A DNA stretch of 64,000 nt from Streptomyces sp. NBC_01754. GTDB lineage: Bacteria > Actinomycetota > Actinomycetes > Streptomycetales > Streptomycetaceae. Below, piece by piece: positions 36,065-44,511 of the stretch. The DNA lies in the NCBI RefSeq assembly GCF_035918015.1, contig NZ_CP109132.1, positions 3,348,001-3,412,000 of the forward strand, in the 5' to 3' direction. The notes under the pieces are model-generated. The model saw only the letters and a list, made by a program, of their open reading frames with translations. It was not told the origin of the DNA and made no database searches. The translations under genes were made by a program, and so were the position numbers. Position 1 is the stretch's first letter. Each line of letters starts with the position of its first letter.

Positions 36065-37252
36065 TTACCCCTCCAGCACCTCCGCCAGGGTCCGCGCCGC
36101 CCGCTCGGCGTCCGCGAAGCCGACGTACAGCGGGGTGAAGCCGAAGCGCAGGACGTCCGGTCGGCGCAGGTCTCCGACCACTCCACGTGCGATGAGCGCG
36201 CCCATCACCCCGGTCGCGTCCTCGCACCGCAGCGAGACCTGGCTGCCGCGCCGCGCGTGGGCGGCCGGGGTGAGGGAGGTGACCCGGCCCTCGGGGACGT
36301 ACGCGCCGACGCACTCCAGGAAGAAGTCCGTCAGCGCCAGCGACTTGGCGCGCACGGCCGCCATGGTGACGCCCTCCCACACGTCGAGCGACGCCTCCAG
36401 CGCCAGCATGGAGAGGATGTCCGGGGTGCCGACCCGGCCGCGTCCCGACCCTTCGGCGGGGATGTAGCCCCGTTCCATCGCGAAGGGGTCGGCATGCGAG
36501 GTCCAGCCGGGCAGCGGCGAGTCGAAGGCCGCCTGATGGCGCTCGGCCACGTACAGGAAGGCGGGCGAACCGGGGCCGCCGTTCAGGTACTTGTAGGTGC
36601 AGCCGACGGCCAGGTCCACCCCGTGGGCGTCGAGCCCGACGGGCAGGGCGCCCGCGCTGTGGCACACGTCCCACACCGCGAGGGCGCCCGCCGCGTGGGC
36701 GGCGGCGGTGAGACCGGGCAGGTCCTGGAGCCGGCCGGTGCGGTAGTCGACGTGGTTGAGCAGGACCAGCGCGGTACGCGGGCCGAGCGCCTCCGGCACG
36801 TCGAGCGGGTCGGCCACGACGAGGCGGTGCCCCGTCATCCGGGCCGCCGACTCGGCGATGTACCCGTCGGTGGGGAACGTCGTCGCGTCGAGCACGATCT
36901 CGTCCCGGTCACCGGGGGCCAGGCGGGTCGCGGCGACGACCGCCTTGAAGACGTTCACGCTGGTCGAGTCCCCGACCACGATCCGGCCGGGGGCGGCCCC
37001 GACCAGCGGGGCGATCCGGTCGCCGATCCGCTCGGGCGCGGTCCACCAGCGGCTCTCCTCCCAGGAACGGATGCGCAGCTCGCCCCACTGGCGGGTGAGG
37101 ACGTCGCGCATACGGCCGGGGACGTGGCGGGGCAGCGCGCCCAGCGAGTTGCCGTCGAGGTAGACGGTGTCGTCGAGGGCGAACAGCTCCCGGTGTGCGG
37201 CCAGTTCGTCGGCGGTGTCGAGCGCCCGGGCGCGCTCCTCCAGGTCAGACAT
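36065..37252 (-). CDS. kynU: Kynureninase
   Basis: The product has 395 residues from ATG 37252. It is a PLP fold-type I enzyme. VYLDGNSLGALPRHV near the start, DVCHSAGALPV, and VGCTYKYLNGGPGSPAFLYV with the Schiff-base Lys identify kynureninase. It cleaves kynurenine to anthranilate and alanine. Its first 8 bases overlap the end of the tryptophan dioxygenase gene, so the two are translationally coupled. In Streptomyces the anthranilate can feed antibiotic pathways or catabolism. No biosynthetic cluster is visible in this window. Confidence 0.96.
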   Translation of the reverse strand: MSDLEERARALDTADELAAHRELFALDDTVYLDGNSLGALPRHVPGRMRDVLTRQWGELRIRSWEESRWWTAPERIGDRIAPLVGAAPGRIVVGDSTSVNVFKAVVAATRLAPGDRDEIVLDATTFPTDGYIAESAARMTGHRLVVADPLDVPEALGPRTALVLLNHVDYRTGRLQDLPGLTAAAHAAGALAVWDVCHSAGALPVGLDAHGVDLAVGCTYKYLNGGPGSPAFLYVAERHQAAFDSPLPGWTSHADPFAMERGYIPAEGSGRGRVGTPDILSMLALEASLDVWEGVTMAAVRAKSLALTDFFLECVGAYVPEGRVTSLTPAAHARRGSQVSLRCEDATGVMGALIARGVVGDLRRPDVLRFGFTPLYVGFADAERAARTLAEVLEG

Positions 37253-38093
37253 GGCTGCGCGCCGTCCACAGCTCGGGGAACACGCTCTTGGTGGCCCGCT
37301 TCTCCAGCCAGGCGACCCCGGCCGACCCGCCGGTGCCGGTCTTGGAACCCATCGCGCGGCGGGTGGCGGTGAGGTGGTCGTTGCGCCAGCGCCACACCAG
37401 CTCACCGACGTCGGTCAGCACCTCGCCGAGCCGGACGAGCTCGGCGTTCTGGTCCGGACCGGCGTAGATCTCCGCCCACACCGCCTCGACGGCGGGCGAC
37501 GGTTCGTACTTCTGCGACAGGTCCCGCTCCAGCACCGACCGCGGCACGGCGTACCCGCGCCGGGCGAGCAGGGCCAGCGCCTCGTCGTACAGACCGGGCT
37601 CGTGCAGCGCCTTCTCCAGCTCGGCGTGGACGCGGGGCGCGCCCCGGTGCGGCACCAGCATGGACGCGGACTTGTCGCCGAGCAGGAACTCCATCCGCCG
37701 GTACATGGCCGACTGGAACCCGGAGCCCTCGCCGAGCGAACCGCGGTAGGAGTTGAACTGGGCGGGGGTGAGGCCGGCCAGCGGCCTCCAGGACGCGTTC
37801 AGCGCCTCCAGTTCCCGCAGCGAGCGCTTCAGCGCGTCGCGGGCGGCGGGAACACGGTCCTCACGCAGCGCGTGCGTGGCGGTCTCCCACTCGTGGACGA
37901 TGACCGTGAACCACAGCTCCATGACCTGGGTGGTGACCAGGAAGACCATCTCGCCGGGATCGTCCGAGCGCAGATGCTGGAGGTGGGTCAGGACGTCCGC
38001 CTGGACGTAGTCCTCGTACGGGGTCGTTCCCGCGAAGTCGAGGTGCGGGGTGTCCGCACCGGTGGCTTCGGGGTCGGGGTGAAACGTCGACAT
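37245..38093 (-). CDS. kynA: Tryptophan 2,3-dioxygenase
   Basis: The product has 282 residues from ATG 38093, preceded by GAGGAGA. The family opening is HLDFAGTTPYEDYVQADVLTHLQ, with FLVTTQVMELWFTVIVHEWETA for the heme-side helices and the C-terminal VWRWRNDHLTATRRAMGSKTGTGGSAGVAWLEK containing the heme-ligand His. It oxidises L-tryptophan to N-formylkynurenine. The order dioxygenase, kynureninase, hydrolase on one strand gives the full route from tryptophan to anthranilate. Confidence 0.97.
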   Translation of the reverse strand: MSTFHPDPEATGADTPHLDFAGTTPYEDYVQADVLTHLQHLRSDDPGEMVFLVTTQVMELWFTVIVHEWETATHALREDRVPAARDALKRSLRELEALNASWRPLAGLTPAQFNSYRGSLGEGSGFQSAMYRRMEFLLGDKSASMLVPHRGAPRVHAELEKALHEPGLYDEALALLARRGYAVPRSVLERDLSQKYEPSPAVEAVWAEIYAGPDQNAELVRLGEVLTDVGELVWRWRNDHLTATRRAMGSKTGTGGSAGVAWLEKRATKSVFPELWTARSHV

Positions 38094-38249
38094 CGCTGTC
38101 TCCTCGACACAAGCTTCCGGGTAGCGGTCCGCCCCTTCCTGTGAGGTGGTGGAGCTCCGGTCCCCTGTCGGCATCCTAGACCCGGGCGGCCGGGCACGCC
38201 CGGGCCCCGCAGACGGTGCCTGCGGGGCCCGGGCCGGAAGCCGCGGCGG

Positions 38250-38663
38250 TCAGCCGAGGGTGTCGGCGGCCGTCTGGGAGGAGTCGCGCAGGAACGTCGA
38301 GCAGCGCTCGTACTCCTCCTGTTCACCGATGGCCTGCGCGGCGCGCGCGAGGGCGTGCAGGGCACGCAGGAAACCGCGGTTCGGCTCGTGCTCGAACGGG
38401 ACGGGGCCGTGGCCCTTCCAGCCCGCCCGGCGCAGGGCGTCGAGACCGCGGTGGTAGCCGGTGCGGGCGTACGCGTACGACTCGACGACCCGGCCGCCCT
38501 CGAACGCCTCGTCGGCGAGCTGCGCCCACGCCAGGGAGGACATAGGGTACTTCGCGGCTACATCGGCGGGCGCCGTGTCGGCGGCGAGCAGCTCACGCGG
38601 CTCCGGGTCGTCGGGCAGATGGGTCGGGGCAGGGCCCCCGAGCAGGTTCTCGTGGATGGACAT
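38250..38663 (-). CDS. DUF3151 domain protein
   Basis: The product has 137 residues, soluble. It begins SIHENLLGGPAPTHLPDD and contains SLAWAQLADEAFEGGRVVESYAYARTGYHRGLDALRRAGWKGHGPVPFEHEPNRGFLRALHALARAA, which I recognise as the actinobacterial DUF3151 core. The helical, TPR-like pattern suggests a protein-interaction role, which is inference. Its position beside the kynurenine genes is probably ancestral rather than functional. The MFS gene upstream ends 3 bases before its start. Confidence 0.85.
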   Translation of the reverse strand: MSIHENLLGGPAPTHLPDDPEPRELLAADTAPADVAAKYPMSSLAWAQLADEAFEGGRVVESYAYARTGYHRGLDALRRAGWKGHGPVPFEHEPNRGFLRALHALARAAQAIGEQEEYERCSTFLRDSSQTAADTLG

Positions 38664-38666
38664 GGC

Positions 38667-40154
38667 TCAAGTGTGCCTGGATCCGCCTTCCGGCTCCAAG
38701 GGCGGGGCCGAGACCCCGCAGTGCATCGGGCAGGAGGGCTGCGGCTTCGGTGTCAGAGGCGCCCGTACCGCCCACCAGGCGACGGCCGAGCCCACGACGA
38801 GCAACCCGGCGCACAGAGGCATCGCCCTCCGGAACGTCGCGGCGAACTCCCCGGCGTCCCGGTAGGCCTCCGGGCCCATCCCGGCCAGCAGCGGCAGCGC
38901 CGCCACCGCGAGCAGCCCGGCCGCCCGGGCCGCCGCGTTGTTGATCCCGCTGGCGAGCCCGGCCCGCCCGGTGTCCACGGCGGCCAGCACGCTCGCGGTG
39001 AGCGGTGCCACCAGGACGACCATGCCGGTGCCCAGCACCACGACGGCGGGCAGCACGTCAGCCCCGTACGAGGCACCCTCGCCGACCCGCAGCATCAGCA
39101 GCATCCCGGTGGCGGCCACCAGCGGCCCCACGGTCAGCGGAATACGGGGGCCGATGCGCCGGCCGAGGTCCCCGGCGGAGGCGGAGAAGAGCAGCATGAG
39201 GACCGTCGTCGGCAGCAGCGCCGTGCCCGCGCCCAGCGCCGAGTAACCGGCGACGACCTGGAGCTGGATCGCGGAGAGGAAGAAGAACCCGCCGAGGGCC
39301 GCGTACACGCAGAACGTCACGACGTTGACGGCGGTGAACTGCCGGGACGAGAAGATCGACGGCGGCACCATCGGATCGGCCAGCCGCCGCTCCAGCCGTA
39401 CGAAGGCGCCGCCCAGCACCACTCCGGCGACCGCGGCCCCCACGACGACGGCCGACGCGCCCTGCGCCGGCACCTCGATCAGGGCGTACGTGACCAGGGC
39501 GAGCGCGAGGGCGGCGCACACCGCCCCGCGCACGTCGAAGCGCCCGTGGGCCGCCGGATTCCGGGACTCCGGTACGTGGCGCAGGGCGACGGGCACACAG
39601 ATCGCGGCGAGCGGCAGATTGAGCAGGAACACCCACCGCCATCCCGGCCCGTCCACGAGCCAGCCCCCGACGAACGGCCCGATCGCCGACCCGACCCCGC
39701 CGAGCCCCGACCAGAGCCCGACGGCGCGTGCCCGGTCGTCCTCCTGGAAGCTCGCCTGGATGAGCGCCAGCGAGCCGGGGGTGAGCAGGGCACCGCCCAT
39801 GCCCTGGAGCGCACGGGCCGCGACGAGGACGCCCGCGTTCGGGGCCAGCCCGCAGCACAGCGAGGCCACGGCGAACCAGACGATCCCGACGACGAACACC
39901 CGCCGCCTGCCGAACCGGTCCCCGAGCGCCCCGCCGAGCAGGATCAGCCCGGCGAGGGTGAGCATGTAGGCGTTGACGGTCCACTGGAGCGCGGCCATGT
40001 CGGTGCCGAGGTCCCGCCCGATCCGGGGCAGGGCGACGTTGACCACCGTGGAGTCGAGCATGGCCATGCTCGATCCCAGCACGGTCGCCAGAATCACCCA
40101 CCGACCGGTCGCCGAGGCGACCCGGATCCCGCCACCGTCCGTGACATCTCCCAT
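38667..40154 (-). CDS. DHA2-type MFS multidrug exporter
   Basis: The product has about 495 residues, with fourteen predicted membrane segments. Helix 1 reads VILATVLGSSMAMLDSTVVNVALP, and the DHA2 motif C-like sequence is VGSAIGPFVGGWLV. WTVNAYMLTLAGLILLGGALGDRFGRRRVF is the classic motif A region. I use the ATG at 40154; a GTG at 40205 gives 17 more residues. It exports drugs or toxic metabolites by proton antiport. It ends 3 bases before the DUF3151 gene. Confidence 0.9.
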   Translation of the reverse strand: MGDVTDGGGIRVASATGRWVILATVLGSSMAMLDSTVVNVALPRIGRDLGTDMAALQWTVNAYMLTLAGLILLGGALGDRFGRRRVFVVGIVWFAVASLCCGLAPNAGVLVAARALQGMGGALLTPGSLALIQASFQEDDRARAVGLWSGLGGVGSAIGPFVGGWLVDGPGWRWVFLLNLPLAAICVPVALRHVPESRNPAAHGRFDVRGAVCAALALALVTYALIEVPAQGASAVVVGAAVAGVVLGGAFVRLERRLADPMVPPSIFSSRQFTAVNVVTFCVYAALGGFFFLSAIQLQVVAGYSALGAGTALLPTTVLMLLFSASAGDLGRRIGPRIPLTVGPLVAATGMLLMLRVGEGASYGADVLPAVVVLGTGMVVLVAPLTASVLAAVDTGRAGLASGINNAAARAAGLLAVAALPLLAGMGPEAYRDAGEFAATFRRAMPLCAGLLVVGSAVAWWAVRAPLTPKPQPSCPMHCGVSAPPLEPEGGSRHT

Positions 40155-40502
40155 ACGAGCAGCATCACCGCTGCCCACCACCCCGGCATCCGGACCACCA
40201 CCCACACTCCCGGCCTGGCCGCCCGGGTCCAGGCCGCTCAGCCTTTTGTGGCGTTGTCAGGTTGAGTGATCATTCCTCTCGCATGAATTCAGAGCACGGG
40301 AGTGTGGGTTCCTCGTATGATCGTGAGCGGGACGGGGCTCGTAGCGCAGTGGTTGTCGCGCCTTCACCGCATGTGGGAGGACACCGGTTCGAATCCGGTC
40401 AGCCCCGTCCCACCCCGGCTCATCCCGGCAGGACACGTTTCCGGAGGAGTTGGAATCCGGAAGCACTCCCGGCATCACCGGCAAACGACTCCCTGGCTTC
40501 GT
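40155..40502. other. Intergenic region containing the tRNA-like element
   Basis: This 348-base stretch lies between two - strand genes. Apart from the tRNA-like sequence on the + strand I see no coding potential. Upstream of that element the sequence is relatively AT-rich (GTTGAGTGATCATTCCTCTC, around 40260-40280), which would suit a promoter. Confidence 0.5.
40329..40411 (+). tRNA. tRNA-like element of undetermined identity, possibly a tRNA pseudogene
   Basis: The T-arm is perfect (ACCGG-TTCGAAT-CCGGT, 40383-40399). The D-arm has U8 A9 and the stem GCGC/GCGC around an AG..GG loop. The acceptor GGGGCT pairs with AGCCCC but continues outward as GGGAC/GTCCC, making 11 continuous pairs, and a bulged C (40340) follows. 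The anticodon arm is irregular. The best folding puts CAT in the loop but without U33 and with a mismatched stem, and the variable loop is short. A standard tRNA body would be 40334-40407. I cannot assign an amino acid. It may be a decayed tRNA or a stable tRNA-like RNA. Confidence 0.5.
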
Positions 40503-41750
40503 TCACCGCACCGCCCCCACCCCCCGCACCAACGCCTCCACCCCCGCCGACACCTTGCTCTGCGGGCACCCCGCGTTCAGCCGCAGGAAGCCCGGCGCCC
40601 CGTACACCGCCCCCGGCATGATCGCGACCTTCTCCCGCTCGATCAGCACCCGCTGCAACGCCTCGTCGTCCACACCCAGCGGACGCAGATCGATCCACGC
40701 CAGGTAGCCCGCCTGCGGCGGCTCCCACGCCAGCTCGGGGAACGCCCCGTTCAGCCGTTCCGCGATCAGCGCCAGGTTCCCGGCGACGTACGCCCGGGCC
40801 GCGTCCAGCCACCCCGCCCCCTCCCGGTACGCCGCGATGTGCGCGGTCAGCGACAGCACCGCCGGAGAGGCGAGCCCCTCCGCCGTCTCCATGCGGCGCA
40901 GGAACTCCGTCCGGTCCGCCGGGTCGCCGATGAACCCGTACGACCCCGTCAGCGCCGGAAAGTTGAACGACTTCGACCCCGACGTGATCACCGCCCAGCG
41001 CCCACCACCCGCGGCCCCGTCGTCCCCGGCCCGACCACCGGCCCCGACGCTCCTCTCTCCCTCTCCCTCTCCCTCTCCCTCTCCCTCTCCCTCTCCCGCG
41101 ATCCGCGTCCACGGCACATGCCGGTGTCCCTGGTGCACGAAGTCCGCGTGGATCTCGTCGCTGATCACCGCGACCCCGTGGCGCCGGGCGAGCGCGGCAG
41201 TCTCCCGCAACTCCTCCTCCGTCCACACCCGCCCCGTCGGATTGTGCGGCGAGCACAGCACGAGCACCTTCGCGTCCGCCCGCGCCAGCTCCCGTTCCAG
41301 CGCCTCGGTGTCCCCCAGCGGGACACCGCGCAGCTCCCGCCCGAGCCCGGTGATCGCCTTGCGGAACCCGTCGTACGTCGGGGTGTGGACGACGACGCCC
41401 TCCCCCTCCGCCGTCCACATCTGGAGCAGTTGCGAGAGCTGGCTCAGTACGGACGGCCCGTAGACCAGCCGTCCGGTATCGGCCTCGGTGCCGTACCGGG
41501 TCGCGTACCAGTGCGCGATCGCCGACCGGAAGTCGTCCTGCTGCCAGGTGGTGTATCCCAGGACCCCGTGATCGAGTCGGGCCCGCAGCGCGGCCAGCAC
41601 CTCGGGCGCGGTCTCGAAGTCCATGTCGGAGATGGTGAACGGAAGCAGTCCGTCCACCCCGAACCGGTCGGCGACCCCGTCCCACTGGACGCACCAGGTG
41701 CCCCGGCGGTCGATGACGGTGTCGAAGTCGTAGCGCGCACGCGTGTTCAC
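40503..41750 (-). CDS. MalY/PatB-type PLP aminotransferase (C-S lyase family) with repeat insertion
   Basis: The product has 415 residues from GTG 41750, which follows GGAGGAACCGCT. The MalY/PatB family opening is YDFDTVIDRRGTWCVQWDG...LPFTISDMDFETAPEV, with SPHNPTGRVWTEEEL, DEIHADF and the PLP Lys in ITSGSKSFNFPAL. Members act as cystathionine beta-lyases or aminotransferases. Between HVPWTRIA and WAVITSGSK there is an extra low-complexity loop of about 30 residues whose first part is a run of Glu-Gly pairs encoded by a perfect hexanucleotide repeat. The folded core seems intact. Confidence 0.9.
   Translation of the reverse strand: MNTRARYDFDTVIDRRGTWCVQWDGVADRFGVDGLLPFTISDMDFETAPEVLAALRARLDHGVLGYTTWQQDDFRSAIAHWYATRYGTEADTGRLVYGPSVLSQLSQLLQMWTAEGEGVVVHTPTYDGFRKAITGLGRELRGVPLGDTEALERELARADAKVLVLCSPHNPTGRVWTEEELRETAALARRHGVAVISDEIHADFVHQGHRHVPWTRIAGEGEGEGEGEGEGERSVGAGGRAGDDGAAGGGRWAVITSGSKSFNFPALTGSYGFIGDPADRTEFLRRMETAEGLASPAVLSLTAHIAAYREGAGWLDAARAYVAGNLALIAERLNGAFPELAWEPPQAGYLAWIDLRPLGVDDEALQRVLIEREKVAIMPGAVYGAPGFLRLNAGCPQSKVSAGVEALVRGVGAVR
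41056..41097. repeat. Hexanucleotide tandem repeat (TCTCCC)x7
   Basis: Seven perfect copies of TCTCCC (GGGAGA on the coding strand) lie inside the MalY-type gene and encode alternating Gly-Glu. The unit is two codons, so copy changes keep the frame and would only alter loop length. Confidence 0.95.
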
Positions 41751-41833
41751 AGCGGTTCCTCCGGGTCGTCCGGACGTGCCACGGGCCCGGCCCCACGAGG
41801 GGGACCGGGCCCGAGACGTCCGTGCGTACGTAC

Positions 41834-42856
41834 TTACTTCAGCTTGGTGCCCGTGGAGCGCAGGTTGGCACAGGCCTCCGTGACACGCGCGGCCATGCCC
41901 GCCTCGGCGGACTTGCCCCAGCTGCGCGGGTCGTAGACCTTCTTGTTGCCCACCTCGCCGTCGACCTTCAGCACGCCGTCGTAGTTGCGGAACACGTGGT
42001 CCACGATCGGACGGGTGAAGGCGTACTGGGTGTCCGTGTCGAGGTTCATCTTCACGACGCCGTTCTCCAGCGCGGTGGCGATCTCCTCGGCCGTGGACCC
42101 TGAGCCGCCGTGGAAGACGAAGTCGAACGGGGACGTCTTGCCGTACTTGGCGCCGACGCCCTCCTGGAGGTCCTTGAGGAGCTCCGGACGCAGGACGACG
42201 TTGCCCGGCTTGTAGACGCCGTGGACGTTGCCGAAGGACGCGGCCAGCAGGTAGCGGCCCTTCTCGCCCAGGCCCAGCGCCTCGGCGGTGCGCAGCGCGT
42301 CGTCGACGGTCGTGTACAGCTCGTCGTTGATCTCGTGGGTGACGCCGTCCTCCTCGCCACCGGTCGGGGTGATCTCCACCTCGAGGATGATCTTGGCCGC
42401 GGCGGCCTTCGCGAGCAGCTCCTGGCCGATGGCCAGGTTGTCGGCGAGGGTCTCGGCCGACCCGTCCCACATGTGGGACTGGAACAGCGGGTTCTGGCCC
42501 TTGGCGACGCGCTGCGCGGAGACGTCGAGCAGCGGACGGACGTAGCTGTCCAGCTTGTCCTTGGGGCAGTGGTCGGTGTGCAGGGCGACCGTGATGTCGT
42601 ACTTGGCGGCGACGACGTGCGCGAACTCGGCCAGGGCGACCGCGCCCGTGACCATGTCCTTGTTGTACTGGCCGCCCAGGAACTCGGCCCCACCGGTGGA
42701 GATCTGGACGATGCCGTCGCTCTCCGCCTCCGCGAAACCGCGCAGCGCAGCGTGCAGGGTCTGGGTCGACGTCACATTGATGGCCGGGTAGGCGAACTTG
42801 CCTGCCTTCGCCCGGTCGAGCATCTCGGCGTAGACCTCGGGGGTTGCGATGGGCAT
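41834..42856 (-). CDS. fba: Class II fructose-bisphosphate aldolase
   Basis: The product has 340 residues from ATG 42856, preceded by AAGGAGCGGACAG. The zinc-binding motif is VALHTDHCPKD. GVVKMNLDTDTQYAFTRP and FVFHGGSGST are family blocks that bind substrate phosphates. It splits fructose 1,6-bisphosphate to triose phosphates in glycolysis and runs in reverse for gluconeogenesis. It is monocistronic, with 200 bases between it and the pyrE terminator. Confidence 0.98.
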   Translation of the reverse strand: MPIATPEVYAEMLDRAKAGKFAYPAINVTSTQTLHAALRGFAEAESDGIVQISTGGAEFLGGQYNKDMVTGAVALAEFAHVVAAKYDITVALHTDHCPKDKLDSYVRPLLDVSAQRVAKGQNPLFQSHMWDGSAETLADNLAIGQELLAKAAAAKIILEVEITPTGGEEDGVTHEINDELYTTVDDALRTAEALGLGEKGRYLLAASFGNVHGVYKPGNVVLRPELLKDLQEGVGAKYGKTSPFDFVFHGGSGSTAEEIATALENGVVKMNLDTDTQYAFTRPIVDHVFRNYDGVLKVDGEVGNKKVYDPRSWGKSAEAGMAARVTEACANLRSTGTKLK

Positions 42857-43004
42857 CTGTCCGCTCCTTGGGATGTGCGGGTGTGCGTGCTGGTCCCTGA
42901 CCTGGGGGGCGACGTCATCGTCACCCCCCATCTTTCCAGACTCCTGCCCCGGCTCCACCTCTCGGTCCCGTCCGTCCGCACCCGCTGATGCCGGGCGGAC
43001 GGAA

Positions 43005-43046
43005 CCGAGGGGTGGGCGGTTTCACGTGAAACCGCCCACCCCTCGG
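43005..43046 (-). terminator. pyrE terminator, 42-bp perfect hairpin
   Basis: CCGAGGGGTGGGCGGTTTC (43005-43023) is exactly complementary to GAAACCGCCCACCCCTCGG (43028-43046) with an ACGT turn. It begins 12 bases after the pyrE stop. The stem tip coincides with a parS core. Confidence 0.85.
43019..43032. promoter_or_regulatory. parS site (ParB-binding), GTTTCACGTGAAAC
   Basis: This is an exact match to the 14-base Streptomyces parS core, GTTTCACGTGAAAC. ParB bound at clustered parS sites around oriC organises chromosome segregation into spores. The site lies at the tip of the pyrE terminator palindrome. The syntenic region in S. coelicolor, as I recall it, is within a few hundred kb of oriC, which is where parS sites cluster. 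Confidence 0.85.
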
Positions 43047-43058
43047 CAAACACGCAGG

Positions 43059-43598
43059 TCAGGCCAGCCCGAGGTCGGCAACCGAGTACACCTGGAGGTA
43101 AGGCAGTCCTGCCTCGGCGACGGCCGGGGCGGCGCCCCGCTCCACGATCACGGCGACGGCGACGACCTCACCGCCGGCCTCACGGACCGCCTCGACCGCG
43201 GTCAGCGGCGATCCGCCGGTCGTGGAGGTGTCCTCGACGACGAGGCAGCGCCGCCCCTTGACGTCGGTGCCCTCGATCCGGCGCTGCATCCCGTGGGCCT
43301 TCTGCGCCTTGCGGACGACGAACGCGTCCAGGCGCTTCCCGCGCGCCGCGGAGGCGTGCAGCATCGACGTGGCGACCGGGTCGGCGCCCAGGGTCAGGCC
43401 GCCGACACAGTCGTAGTCCAGCTCGGCGGTGGCGTCGAGCATCACCTGGCCGACCATCGGTGCGGCCTCGCCGTCCAGCGTGATCCGGCGCAGGTCGATG
43501 TACCAATCGGCTTCCAGCCCCGAGGAGAGGGTCACCTTGCCGTGCACCACGGCCTTGTCCTTGATCTGCTGGAGCAGCTCAGCACGTACGTCAGTCAT
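43059..43598 (-). CDS. pyrE: Orotate phosphoribosyltransferase
   Basis: The product has 179 residues. The PRPP-binding motif is RCLVVEDTSTTGGSPLTAVEAVREAG, and VVHGKVTLSSGLEADWYIDLR near the start is the orotate site of the actinobacterial enzyme. It converts orotate and PRPP to OMP in pyrimidine synthesis. It sits 62 bases downstream of the aldose epimerase gene on the same strand and ends in a strong terminator. Confidence 0.97.
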   Translation of the reverse strand: MTDVRAELLQQIKDKAVVHGKVTLSSGLEADWYIDLRRITLDGEAAPMVGQVMLDATAELDYDCVGGLTLGADPVATSMLHASAARGKRLDAFVVRKAQKAHGMQRRIEGTDVKGRRCLVVEDTSTTGGSPLTAVEAVREAGGEVVAVAVIVERGAAPAVAEAGLPYLQVYSVADLGLA

Positions 43599-43660
43599 GC
43601 CCACGAGGGTAAGCGCTGGCGCCATCGCTCCGGTCCCGCCGGTGCCCATGACGGGTGCGG

Positions 43661-44455
43661 TCAGAGCCGGGTCCAGCTCCAGGTCGTGGTGATCTCCAGC
43701 GGATCGATCGGGGTGACCAGCCGGGGGGTGGTGTTCAGCCCGTTGGGCGGGCCCGACTGGGGTTCCACACAGACCGCTTCCGCCTGCTCGTCGTAGATCA
43801 CGACCCACTCGTCCCTGCTCGTCACCGTCAGCTGGAGCTGCCCTGGCCAGGTGAGCTTCACCTCGACGCCGTCCGGCATCCCGAAGCAGTCGTCCCACGG
43901 GCCCGGCCGGGGGGCGATCCGCCGGCCGGTCGGAAGGTGGTCCTCGCCGCGCTCCTCCTGCCAGGCCGCCTCGAAGTCGACGCGTACGTCCTGGCCGCCG
44001 GTGTTGCGGAGGAACCAGGGGTGCCATCCGGCCTGGGCCGGGAAGGAGTTCCCGTACGTCTCGACACCGAGGCGGAGCGTCAGCGCGTCCTCGGCCAGCT
44101 CGAAGGACTGGGTCACCCGGCCCGTGTACGGCCAGGGATCGGCCAGGTCGTAGAAGAACGCCGCCTCCGCGTCCCCCTGACAGGCGAGCTGCCAGGCGGT
44201 GTCGCGCCCGGTGCCGTGGATGGCGTGGGGCGGGGAGTTCAGCGGCAGTTGGTGAAGTCCGTCACCGTTGCGGAACAGGCCGTTCTCGGTGCGGCCGCAC
44301 CACGGGACCATCGGGAAGGAGCCGTACCGCTCACCCTGGCGCAGCAGTTCGGTGCCGCCGATCCGGAAACTGCTGATCCGGCAGCCATGGACGGGGTCGA
44401 CGGTCAACTCGGCGTCGCCGGCGGTCAGCCGGACGTTCTTCGTAGCTCTGCTCAC
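43661..44455 (-). CDS. Aldose 1-epimerase family protein
   Basis: The product has 264 residues from GTG 44455. Family features are PMVPWCGRTENGLF, PPHAIHGTGRDTAWQ with the catalytic His, and QAGWHPWFLRN; VCVEPQSGPPNGLN contains the catalytic Glu. It interconverts alpha and beta anomers of hexoses or hexose phosphates. It lies directly upstream of pyrE on the same strand, so the two are probably co-transcribed. The exact sugar is unknown. Confidence 0.9.
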   Translation of the reverse strand: MSRATKNVRLTAGDAELTVDPVHGCRISSFRIGGTELLRQGERYGSFPMVPWCGRTENGLFRNGDGLHQLPLNSPPHAIHGTGRDTAWQLACQGDAEAAFFYDLADPWPYTGRVTQSFELAEDALTLRLGVETYGNSFPAQAGWHPWFLRNTGGQDVRVDFEAAWQEERGEDHLPTGRRIAPRPGPWDDCFGMPDGVEVKLTWPGQLQLTVTSRDEWVVIYDEQAEAVCVEPQSGPPNGLNTTPRLVTPIDPLEITTTWSWTRL

Positions 44456-44511
44456 CTCTATGACATTACTGGCGCCGGGTCGCCGTCACCGCCGGGAGCT
44501 TCTCCGCCGCG

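Noticed and set aside
31724..38093. P450, two-component system and kynurenine genes as one antibiotic cluster
   Set aside because: No synthetase, polyketide synthase or precursor gene is present, and the order matches what I recall of the conserved Streptomyces core.
38355..40265. 636-codon + strand frame opposite the MFS exporter
   Set aside because: It consists of Arg/Gln/His/Gly-rich mirror sequence over a well-supported transporter gene.
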